Position numbers and translations under genes: made by a program
The notes under the pieces: generated by a model
The model's database searches: none
Seen by the model: only the letters and a program-made list of their open reading frames with translations
Told to the model about the DNA's origin: nothing
Source: Anaerolineae bacterium
GTDB lineage: Bacteria > Chloroflexota > Anaerolineae > UBA1429
DNA length: 8,984 nt
Assembly (NCBI GenBank): GCA_007118555.1
Contig: SKRJ01000316.1
Coordinates: forward strand, 1 to 8,984
Direction: 5' to 3'
In this document: positions 1-6,900 of the stretch, piece after piece
Layout of the letters: each line of letters opens with the position of its first letter
Numbering within the stretch: the first letter of the stretch is position 1

Positions 1-1
1 G

Positions 2-535
2 ATCGGTCAACCCCTCCCGGAAAAGCCCATCGTACTCACCTTTGATGATGGCTATCGCGATCATCATGAGGATGCCTTTCCGCTGCTCCAGCAGTATGGC
101 ATGACCGGCACCTTTTTCGTGATCACCAGCGTCATCGATCAGGAGCATCCCGCCTATCTGACGTGGGAGCAGGTGATCGAGATGGACGCGGCGGGCATGT
201 CGATGGAGTCCCATGGCTATACCCACGACGACCTCAAAGGCCGCTCCCGCGACCATTTGATCTGGCAGATGCTGGGCTCCAAGGAGGCCATCGAGGCCCG
301 CACGAACAAGCCGGTGCGGTTCTTTTGCTATCCCGCCGGAAGCTATGACGCTCTGGGTATCCAGGTGCTGCATGAGCTCGACTATTGGGCGGCGGTGACC
401 ACCCAGTTCGGCGCCGAGCATCGCTCCGACCGTCTGTTCGAGCTCAAGCGTCTGCGCATCCACGGCCACTATGGCGCCGAGCATCTCGCCGTCCTGTTGC
501 GCGACCTCGCTCCGGCCCAAGGCGCCGCGCCATGA
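2..535 (+). CDS. Polysaccharide deacetylase family protein (NodB homology domain), 5' end missing
   Basis: Partial gene: the frame is open to the left edge and 177 residues are visible before TGA. The NodB-type catalytic domain (PF01522) is clear. Counting from base 2, motif 1 is TFDDGY at residues 13-18 (catalytic and metal-binding Asp pair D15/D16). Motif 2 is SHGYTH, giving metal ligands H71 and H75. Motif 3 is the RFFCYPAGSYD segment at about 106-116. A late LKRLRIHG segment matches the terminal motif. Family members are metal-dependent hydrolases that remove N- or O-acetyl groups from envelope glycans such as peptidoglycan GlcNAc or exopolysaccharide; the substrate cannot be told here. 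The ATG at 101 is internal, because motif 1 lies upstream of it, so it is not the start. The signal peptide or membrane anchor expected for an envelope enzyme would lie outside the window. The stop overlaps the next gene's ATG (ATGA, 532-535), so the two are probably translated in tandem. Seen: motifs and overlap. Inferred: location and substrate class. Confidence 0.93.
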   Translation: MGQPLPEKPIVLTFDDGYRDHHEDAFPLLQQYGMTGTFFVITSVIDQEHPAYLTWEQVIEMDAAGMSMESHGYTHDDLKGRSRDHLIWQMLGSKEAIEARTNKPVRFFCYPAGSYDALGIQVLHELDYWAAVTTQFGAEHRSDRLFELKRLRIHGHYGAEHLAVLLRDLAPAQGAAP

Positions 536-2304
536 GCCAGGACACGCTCACCCTGGCGGCGATCCGCCACGAGCTGATCGAGGAGCTGCTGGGGGGGCGG
601 GTGCAGCGGGTGGTGCGCCCCACCGAGTTGAGCATCGGTCTCGAGATCTATACGGGGCAGCGACAGCAGGTACTCCTCAGCGCCGAGGCCCAGTCCGCTC
701 GCATCGCCCTCACCGAGGAGCGCCTGCGTCGCGGCGCCGATAGCACGTCGCCGCTGCAACTCTTGCTGCGCAAGTACGTCCGTGGCGCCCGGCTGGTGGC
801 CCTGGAGCAGCCCGACCTGGAGCGCATTGTGCGCTGGCGGTTCGAGGGGTCCGAGGGCGTCGTCGACTTGGTGTGCGAGGTGATGGGGCGTCTGAGCAAC
901 CTGATCCTGGTGGACTCCGATGGCGCGATCCTCGACGCGGCCAAGCGCATCCCCGCCCGCATCAACCGTTATCGCGAGATCCTGCCCGGCGTCGCCTATG
1001 TGCCGCCACCGCCCCAGGACAAGGCTCATCCCCTGCACGTCTCGGCCGCCGAGCTGGGCACGCTGCTGGCAGAGCAGAGCGGTGGCTTGCACCGTCGGCT
1101 GGTGAATGCGGTGCTGGGCGTGAGCCCCCTGCTGGCGCGCGAGATCGTACACCGTGCCGTCGGCGAGGACAACGATTGGCCTTTGACGGACGAGTCGCTC
1201 ATCCGATTGCACGAGGTGCTGCAGACCATGATGCGCTTGCCCCAGACCCACGCCTGGGAGCCATCGGTGGGCTATCAGGAGCAAGCCGTGCAGCGCACGG
1301 CCGTGGACCGCACGGCCGCGGATCGCACCGCCGTCGCCTATGCGCCCTATGCGCTGACGCACCTGGACGCCTGGGAGCCGATCGACTCGGTGGCGCGGGC
1401 GGCGGCTCTGACGTTGGGCCCCATGCGGCCGCCCGATCCCTATGCCCAGGCGCGGGCCGATCTGATCGCGCTGATCGACGACCAGCTCGAGCGGCAGCGG
1501 GGCCAGCTCGCCTCGCTCGAACGGGCCGCCGTGGCGCCCGACGAGCTGGAGGAGCTCCAGTTTCGTGGCAACGCCATCCTGGCCCTGGCCTGGCAGATCG
1601 CGCCGGGGCAAGAGAGCCTGCAGGTGACGCGGGCTGAGGTCACGGGCGAGGCGGGTCCCGGCGCCGCCGACCCCATCACCATCCCCCTCGACCCGGCCCT
1701 GACCCCCTCGGAGAACGCCCAGGCTGTCTTTCGCGAGTATCGCAAGCGGGTGGCGGCGTCCGAGCAGGTGCCCCGACGGATGGCCCACGTCGAGGCCGAG
1801 ATCCGCTATCTGGAGCAGTTGCGCACCGACGCCGCGCTGGCGGAGGATCGTGCCGCCCTGGACCAGGTGCGAGAGGCGCTGCACGAGGCGGGCTATACCC
1901 CGCGCCAGGGCCGTCGTCGTGGCCAGCCCGCCGCCAGCGAGCCGCTGCGCATTCCCCTCGAGGATGGTGTCACGATCCTCGTGGGGCGCAACAGCCGCCA
2001 GAACGACGAGGTCACCTTTCGGCAGAGCGGTCCCCGCGACCTGTGGCTGCACGTGCGTGGCGCACCGGGTGCCCATGTGATCGTGCGCCATGGCGCCCAG
2101 ACGGTGTCCGACGAGATCATCGCCCAGGCGGCGTCGCTAGCCGCCTACTACTCGGCGCTCCGCGAGGAGAGCCAGGTGCCGGTGGATATCACCGAGCGCC
2201 GACATGTGAAACGAATACCCGGCGGGCGCCCAGGTATGGTAACATACAGGCAGGAAGAAACACGGGTGGTGGCGCCTCAACCACCGCCAGAGGACGATGG
2301 CTGA
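532..2304 (+). CDS. rqcH: RqcH / NFACT family ribosome-quality-control protein (Rqc2-like, FbpA-domain)
   Basis: 590 aa, full length for the family. In bacteria RqcH binds the peptidyl-tRNA-obstructed 50S subunit with tRNA-Ala and adds C-terminal alanine tails that mark stalled chains for proteolysis; older names call it fibronectin-binding protein. NFACT-N spans about residues 4-170 and includes the EVMGRLSNLILVD segment (116-128). A helix-hairpin-helix lies near 190-206, followed by a coiled-coil middle region at about 300-450 with the family hallmark LDPALTPSENAQ. NFACT-R (DUF814) covers about 475-580, with GRNSRQND, DLWLHVRGAPGAHVI and a GRPGMVTY ending. The functionally important Asp-Arg pair known at D97/R98 in RqcH reads E97/R98 here. 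A threefold RTA(V/A)D repeat sits at residues 255-268. The ATG at 532 is chosen because family homology begins there; the in-frame ATG at 385 would add 49 unrelated residues inside the deacetylase. Only a weak AAGG lies 9 nt upstream, so translation probably depends on coupling. Confidence 0.94.
   Translation: MSQDTLTLAAIRHELIEELLGGRVQRVVRPTELSIGLEIYTGQRQQVLLSAEAQSARIALTEERLRRGADSTSPLQLLLRKYVRGARLVALEQPDLERIVRWRFEGSEGVVDLVCEVMGRLSNLILVDSDGAILDAAKRIPARINRYREILPGVAYVPPPPQDKAHPLHVSAAELGTLLAEQSGGLHRRLVNAVLGVSPLLAREIVHRAVGEDNDWPLTDESLIRLHEVLQTMMRLPQTHAWEPSVGYQEQAVQRTAVDRTAADRTAVAYAPYALTHLDAWEPIDSVARAAALTLGPMRPPDPYAQARADLIALIDDQLERQRGQLASLERAAVAPDELEELQFRGNAILALAWQIAPGQESLQVTRAEVTGEAGPGAADPITIPLDPALTPSENAQAVFREYRKRVAASEQVPRRMAHVEAEIRYLEQLRTDAALAEDRAALDQVREALHEAGYTPRQGRRRGQPAASEPLRIPLEDGVTILVGRNSRQNDEVTFRQSGPRDLWLHVRGAPGAHVIVRHGAQTVSDEIIAQAASLAAYYSALREESQVPVDITERRHVKRIPGGRPGMVTYRQEETRVVAPQPPPEDDG
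1294..1335 (+). repeat. 15-bp in-frame tandem repeat inside rqcH
   Basis: Two complete units and a 12-base third unit (1294-1308, 1309-1323, 1324-1335) share the pattern CGCACGGCCGNGGAY and encode RTAVD, RTAAD, RTAV. The tract falls in the linker between the helix-hairpin-helix and the first long coiled-coil helix, a length-tolerant place. Copies differ at one to two bases, mostly at wobble positions, so this looks like an older slippage duplication retained in frame. Confidence 0.8.
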
Positions 2305-2308
2305 GGAG
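2303..2308 (+). promoter_or_regulatory. Shine-Dalgarno (GAGGAG) for the zincin metallopeptidase gene
   Basis: GAGGAG overlaps the last two bases of the rqcH stop codon (TGA, 2302-2304) and ends 7 nt before the ATG at 2316. The spacing is good, and it supports that ATG (MLGLDAD...) over the adjacent in-frame TTG at 2313. Overlap with the upstream stop implies translational coupling to rqcH. Confidence 0.8.
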
Positions 2309-2315
2309 CGGTTGT

Positions 2316-2699
2316 ATGCTAGGTCTTGACGCCGATAGATTCGATCGACTGGTGGCCGAGGCAGTGGACTCGCTTCCCGAATGGATCGGGGAGCACATGG
2401 AGAATGTATTCATCACCACGGCCATTTGGCCCAGCAGCCACCAGATGCAGAGCTCCCGGGTGGGCCGCAACTCGCTGCTGCTGGGGCTCTATGAGGGGGT
2501 GCCGCTCTCGCGACGGGGCGGCCGGTACCATCTGACGCCGCCGGATCGGATCACCCTGTTCCAGCGCCCGCTGGAGATGGTGGCGCGTGATGAGGCGCAT
2601 CTAGTGGATCTGGTCCAGAGCACGATCATTCACGAGATCGCGCACCACTTTGGCTTTTCCGAGGATGAGTTGCGTCGCCTGGAGGGGCGAGACGAGTGA
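2316..2699 (+). CDS. Small zincin-like metallopeptidase family protein (PF06262/DUF1025 type)
   Basis: 127 aa, normal for this family of small, single-domain, cytoplasmic zincins of largely unknown substrate. The zinc site is HEIAHHFG: H106 and H110 are ligands and E107 the catalytic base. E116 or D117 in the following FSEDEL stretch sits where a third ligand is expected. Family-typical features before it are an opening FDRLVAEAVDSLPEW helix, an N30-V-F segment, GLYEGVPLS (57-65) and an ITLFQRPLE strand (79-87). There is no signal peptide or membrane segment. The gene begins 11 nt after the rqcH stop and has its Shine-Dalgarno in that junction, so it is almost certainly in the same operon as rqcH and the deacetylase. 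A link to processing of stalled or tailed polypeptides is conceivable from position alone, but nothing in the sequence proves it. Family assignment is confident; biological role is unknown. Confidence 0.9.
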   Translation: MLGLDADRFDRLVAEAVDSLPEWIGEHMENVFITTAIWPSSHQMQSSRVGRNSLLLGLYEGVPLSRRGGRYHLTPPDRITLFQRPLEMVARDEAHLVDLVQSTIIHEIAHHFGFSEDELRRLEGRDE

Positions 2700-2727
2700 C
2701 CCCGTATGCCTGTTGTGCCACGGGGTC
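2698..2727. terminator. Inverted repeat between convergent genes, possible bidirectional terminator
   Basis: GACCCCGT (2698-2705) pairs perfectly with ACGGGGTC (2720-2727) across a 14-nt loop. The 8-bp, G+C-rich stem starts within the metallopeptidase stop codon and lies 28 nt beyond the trxB stop on the other strand, exactly where both converging transcripts should end. No T-run follows on either strand, so it is not a textbook intrinsic terminator. It may instead protect 3' ends or assist a factor-dependent stop. Confidence 0.45.
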
Positions 2728-2754
2728 CATGCCGCGCGATGCTCTGATCGTTGT

Positions 2755-3813
2755 CTAGCCGCGGGGTTCGGCGGCCGGTTGCTCAGGCTGCTCTGCCTCG
2801 GCGGCAGCCTCCTCCTCTTCGTAGGCCTTTTCGCTCAGGTAGCGGGCGGCCTCGATGGCGGCGGCGGCGCCCGCCCCGGCGGCGACGACGGTCTGACGGA
2901 ACCAGGGGTCCTGCACGTCGCCTGCTGCATAGACGCCTGGCACGCTGGTGCGCTGACGCTTGTCGGTGACGATATAGCCCTCATCGCTGAGTTCGAGTTG
3001 ACCCTTGAAGAGCCATGTGTTGGGGATCAGGCCCACATAGATGAACACCCCGTCGGCCTCCAGCGTGGTCGTTTCGTCAGTTTTCACATTGCGGGCCAAC
3101 ACACCCCGTACCGCATTCTCGCCGAGGATCTCTTCCACCACCGTATTCCAGACAAAGTGAATCTTGGGATTATCCCGCGCTCTCTGCTCCAGGATGGCGC
3201 CGGCCCGCAGCCTGTCGCGGCGGTGAATGATGGTCACCTTCTCGGCAAAGCGCGTCAGGAACAGGGCCTCGTCCACGGCGCTGTCGCCGCCGCCGATCAC
3301 AATGACGCTCTTGTCCTTGTAGAAAAAGCCATCGCATGTGGCGCAGAACGAGACACCATGGCCGATGAATCGCGCCTCGCCGGGCACACCCAGCTTGCGT
3401 GGCGAGGTGCCCGTGCAGATGATGATGCTCTTGGCCTTGTATGTGGGCCCATAGGTCTCGATCGCAAAGGGATCCTGGGCAAGATCCACACCGGTAACCT
3501 CTTCATAGCGGATTTCGGCGCCAAAGCGTGTGGCCTGGTCGGCCATCTGCTGGGCCAGGGCCATGCCGCCAATGCCCTCGGGGAAACCGGGATAGTTCTC
3601 CATCTCGCTGGTGGTGGCGGCCTGCCCGCCCAGCGACTGCCCGACGAGGACCAGCGGGTTGAGCTGTGCCCGACCCGCGTACAGACCCGCCGTAAGGCCG
3701 GCAGGGCCTGCGCCAATGATGATCAGATCTCTGACCGGCGCCTCTTCCTGGGTCTCTTTGGGCTTGGCCTTTTGCAGGCGGCTCAGATCTAGCGAAACAG
3801 ACATCCCACCCAT
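2755..3813 (-). CDS. trxB: Thioredoxin-disulfide reductase (TrxB)
   Basis: 352 aa FAD/NADPH flavoenzyme that passes electrons from NADPH to thioredoxin in the cytoplasm. In order: FAD-binding GAGPAG near residues 34-39; the GGQAATTSEMENYPGFP segment; redox-active CATC with cysteines C157 and C160; NADPH-fold GGGDSA (174-179); HRRDRLRA (197-204), whose arginines favour NADPH; and the C-terminal FAD motif AAGDVQDP followed by RQTVVAAGAGA. All catalytic motifs are intact. It is longer than the usual 310-320 aa because of a roughly 27-residue polar N-terminal leader and a roughly 24-residue Glu/Ala/Pro-rich tail, both probably disordered. The ATG at 3813 is chosen because GGGAGG ends 5 nt before it; a TTG at 3843 and an ATG at 3804 are in frame but worse placed. 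It has its own promoter and lies downstream of, but separated from, the alpha-2-macroglobulin gene. The thioredoxin partner is not in the window. Confidence 0.96.
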   Translation of the reverse strand: MGGMSVSLDLSRLQKAKPKETQEEAPVRDLIIIGAGPAGLTAGLYAGRAQLNPLVLVGQSLGGQAATTSEMENYPGFPEGIGGMALAQQMADQATRFGAEIRYEEVTGVDLAQDPFAIETYGPTYKAKSIIICTGTSPRKLGVPGEARFIGHGVSFCATCDGFFYKDKSVIVIGGGDSAVDEALFLTRFAEKVTIIHRRDRLRAGAILEQRARDNPKIHFVWNTVVEEILGENAVRGVLARNVKTDETTTLEADGVFIYVGLIPNTWLFKGQLELSDEGYIVTDKRQRTSVPGVYAAGDVQDPWFRQTVVAAGAGAAAAIEAARYLSEKAYEEEEAAAEAEQPEQPAAEPRG

Positions 3814-3818
3814 CGCAT

Positions 3819-3824
3819 CCTCCC
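3819..3824 (-). promoter_or_regulatory. trxB: Shine-Dalgarno (GGGAGG) deciding the trxB start
   Basis: On the minus strand GGGAGG is followed after 5 nt by the ATG at 3813. The next in-frame ATG (3804) would be 14 nt away and the upstream TTG (3843) lies before the site, so 3813 is the best start. Confidence 0.8.
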
Positions 3825-3863
3825 ATACCAACGCATAGCGCAAATTGTTGTTGCTTTATTGAC

Positions 3864-3892
3864 ATAGTACCAGCGAGTGGCGCAGAACTCAA
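3864..3892 (-). promoter_or_regulatory. Sigma-70-type promoter for trxB
   Basis: Read on the minus strand, TTGAGT (-35, at 3887-3892) and TACTAT (-10, at 3864-3869) are separated by exactly 17 nt. Each hexamer matches four of six consensus bases. The expected transcription start near 3857 gives a leader of roughly 44 nt before the trxB ATG. The downstream stretch is clearly A+T-rich against a G+C-rich background, as expected for a promoter. Prediction only. Confidence 0.65.
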
Positions 3893-3900
3893 GTTCGCGC
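3880..3900. promoter_or_regulatory. Operator-like palindrome overlapping the trxB -35 box (GAAC-N4-GTTC core)
   Basis: On the plus strand GAACTCAAGTTC (3885-3896) has two 5-bp arms around a central CA. It is flanked by GCGC on both sides (3880-3883 and 3897-3900), with one unpaired A at 3884. It covers the whole -35 hexamer, where a bound repressor would block polymerase. The GAAC-N4-GTTC core matches the core of Gram-positive-type LexA (SOS) boxes, although the inner four bases do not fit the B. subtilis preference. It could equally be the site of another dimeric regulator. The palindrome is seen; the function is inferred. Confidence 0.45.
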
Positions 3901-3924
3901 GCCGTGATCGGGATAGCGTTTCCA

Positions 3925-3966
3925 CCGCGCCGTGGAGGGCATGACGTTGCGCCCTCCACGGCGCGG
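3925..3966 (-). terminator. Perfect 16-bp hairpin after the alpha-2-macroglobulin gene
   Basis: CCGCGCCGTGGAGGGC (3925-3940) is matched without error by GCCCTCCACGGCGCGG (3951-3966), with a 10-nt loop. It starts 6 nt beyond the alpha-2-macroglobulin stop codon (3973-3975) and ends before the trxB promoter, so it is placed to end the upstream transcript. The stem is extremely stable, but the bases after it on the minus strand (TGGAAACGC) contain no U-run. It may be a U-less terminator, an RNA 3'-end stabiliser, or part of a factor-dependent site. Confidence 0.7.
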
Positions 3967-3972
3967 GCATCG

Positions 3973-6900
3973 CTAGCGCTGGATCTCTAGCACGCGCCCT
4001 GCGCTGCGGCCAAAGACGTCGGGCTCGTACATCGGATAGGCGAGGGCCGGGATCACCCGGAACTGGCCCGGTGTGGTGCAGCGTAGCTGGTAGCGGAACT
4101 CGTAGGTGCCGTGGGCCAGCTCGGTGGCAAACAGCACCAGCTTTTCATCGCGCATTTCGGTATGGGTGGGCCAGTACGAGTACCACCACCCATCGTTGCC
4201 CCAACCCTCCTCGTTCACAGGCCGCAGGCCGGGGTCCATCTCCTCGACGCGACGCGTGATGGCGAGCCGGGGATCCAGCGCCTCACAGCCCGCCGGAAAG
4301 GCGTCCTCCACCACCAGATAGTGGACGTCGCGCGGCACGATCAGGGTCAGCTTGACGTCCAGGATATCGTTGACGTGGATCGTGTCCAGCGGTTCGTCGG
4401 GCCGCTCGGCCAGGCTGTACTCGCGGTAGATCGTCAGGCCCCGGTCCAGGGCGCGAATCTCTTCTACGGGCATATAGTAGCGCAGAAACGCACTATAGTA
4501 GAGGCGCCCCGGGGCGTCACCAGGACGGCGCTCTATGATGGCAAAGCTGTCCTCGCCGGGCGAAAGCTCGTCCATGGGCACAACGGCACGCACGGGCTGG
4601 TCCACCGTAGCGGGGCTCACCTGTCCGGTGGCGACCTCGGCGCCGTCAACGCTCAGGCTATAGGCATAGTCGGCCTCCAGCTCGCCGGTGGCCACCATAT
4701 AGTCGGTGAGCGCCAGTATGGCCCAGACGTTCTCCTGGGTGGTCTCCCAGCGGCCGGTGGAGCGCGCCATGGTGAGCCAGCGCACGGCCTGGGGCAACAG
4801 GCGCTGCTCCGGCTCGAGCCAGGTCAGGGCCCGCAGCACCATGGCCGTGGTGCGGGTGTCGGTGCTCATCTGCCGGGGGCTGTGGCGCTCTTCCTGCCAG
4901 TGCATCCCCGTGGCGCTCAGCAGGGCGGCGTCGATCAGCTCGTTCTGCAGCACGCCGACACGTGCAGGCTCCTCGGGCTCGAGCAGGTGAAGCGTCATGG
5001 CCAGATAGGCCTGGGCAAAGAGCGACAGGCGGCCGCGATCCTCGAACAGGCCCACCGCGCGCCCCAGATCACCCTCGCCCGCCTCGGCCAAAGCATAGAG
5101 GACGGCGGCTCGCGTGTCAAAGTGATCCTGGGTCACAGGCCGGGTGCGATCGAGCCAGTTGTACAGGTACTCGACGGCATGGTCCATGCTGCGTTCATCC
5201 ACCACAAAGCCGGCCTCCCGCGCCTGCGCCATGCCGTACAGGGCATAGGCCGTGATCACCGGCGACGATTCGCCCTGGGCCCACCAGCCCCAGCCGCCGT
5301 CGTACCCTTGCAGCACATAGAGGCGCTGCAGCGCGAGGGCCACCTGCTGGGGGAGTCGAGCCGCCAGGTCCGGCCGCTCGATGCCCATCTCGCGCAGGGC
5401 GTTGTAGGTCACCACGTTGGGCAGGAACCGGCTGACGGTCTGCTCGATGCAGTCATAGGGAAAGGCCTCCAAATAGTCCAGGCCCTCGCGCATGGCGGCG
5501 GCCAGCGAGGGCTCCAGCAGGACGGTCAGCTCGCCCTGGTTCGGCTGGACCGTTGCGGGCAGCCGCAGCGCCTCGATGACGCGCTCCTCGACGAGTCCGG
5601 CCGTGCCAACCACCTCGGGGGTGGTGGCGTGATAGACGGGGAGCGTGATGCGGGTGGCGTCGTGATGGCCGCCGCCCTGGGCCGAGTAGCTGAGCACCAG
5701 CTCTTCTACAGGCGCTACCACCAGCGACCACTCGACCGTCTGGCGGGCGCCCGCGGCCACCTGGACGCTCTGCTGGCCCCGGTCGACCGTCAGGCCCTCG
5801 GCGCGCAACGTCACGTCAATCTCGAGATCGTCCGCGGTGTTGTTGTGGATCACGGCGCCCAGCATCAGCTCGTCGTCGATCACGACAAAGCGGGGCGCCA
5901 TGGGGCGGACCATGATGTCGAGATTGCTCACGATGTCGGCCTGACCGCGGCCCACCTGGGTCTCTACGGTGACCGCCTGGGCCGTCACGCGCCAGGTGGT
6001 CAGGTTGTCGGGCAGGGTGACGCTGACGGTGGCCGTGCCATCGGGGCCGGTGCGCGCCACCGGCTCCCACAGGGCGGTCTCGGGGAACTCGGTGCGCAGC
6101 CCCTCGCCATCCTCGCCGCCACCACCGCCCTTGCCGTCCTCGTCCACAACGGGCATATCAGGCGGGCGCCGGCGCACCAGCGAGAGGGCCGTATTGACGG
6201 CCAGGCCGCGCTCGCTGTAGAACGCGTCCATGATGTTGGGAGACTGGCCGCCCACGAGGGCCTCGATGGCCAGGTCCACCATCTGCAGGGCCAGCTCGGC
6301 CTGCACCGGCCGCCCCCGATAGTCGGAGACCTCCACGGTGAACGTCGCCTCTTCCCGGGGCTGGTAAGGGCCGTCGCGGTCCGGCGTGATGGTCACCTGC
6401 AGCTCGTGCTGCTCCGGCGAGACGGGCAGCATGACATAACCTACGCGAAAGCCGGAATCCTGGGCATCGTCGTCCATACCACGCACCAGGATCACCGACA
6501 CAAAGACGTTGGGGGCATACTCGGGCCGGATCGGCAGCCGCAGCATGTCGCTATTCGTGTGCAACTCGATGATATGATGGGACAGGATGCTGCCCCGCTC
6601 GATGGTCAACAGGGCCGTGACCGGGCCCTCAAAGGGGGAGGGGATCAGGATCAGGGCCGAGTCGCCGGGGGCATAGCTCTTTTGGTCGGGCACGAGTTCG
6701 ATGCGGCTGTTGTTCTCCTGGCCCCAATTGACAAAGCCCGTGGCGCTGACCCACACGTACAGGCTGCTGCGCACGATGTTGCCGGCCTCGTCCTCGGCGG
6801 TCGCCAGCACCTTGTAGCTGCCGCCCTCGGCCGGGCGAAAGCTGAGCTCGCCCAGGCCGCGCAGATCGGTGATCACCGTGTCGGTGTGCACCGCCGTGCT

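Noticed and set aside
385..531. A longer rqcH starting at ATG 385
   Set aside because: The added 49 residues are Arg/Pro-rich read-through of the deacetylase gene in another frame; NFACT homology begins at the ATG at 532.
469..2091. A 540-codon open frame on the minus strand opposite rqcH
   Set aside because: Same codon-register shadow effect; the sense frame encodes a complete NFACT protein and the antisense product has no recognisable features.
2650..3792. A 380-codon open frame on the plus strand opposite trxB, overlapping the end of the zincin gene
   Set aside because: Antisense shadow in the mirrored register of trxB; no ribosome-binding site of note and no recognisable protein family.
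3814..3843. A TTG start for trxB at 3843 giving ten extra residues
   Set aside because: It lies upstream of the strong GGGAGG Shine-Dalgarno, which is correctly spaced for the ATG at 3813.
3859..3864. TTGACA on the plus strand as a -35 element for a rightward promoter
   Set aside because: No -10-like hexamer lies at the right distance (the sequence there is GCAGAA), and no plus-strand gene follows.
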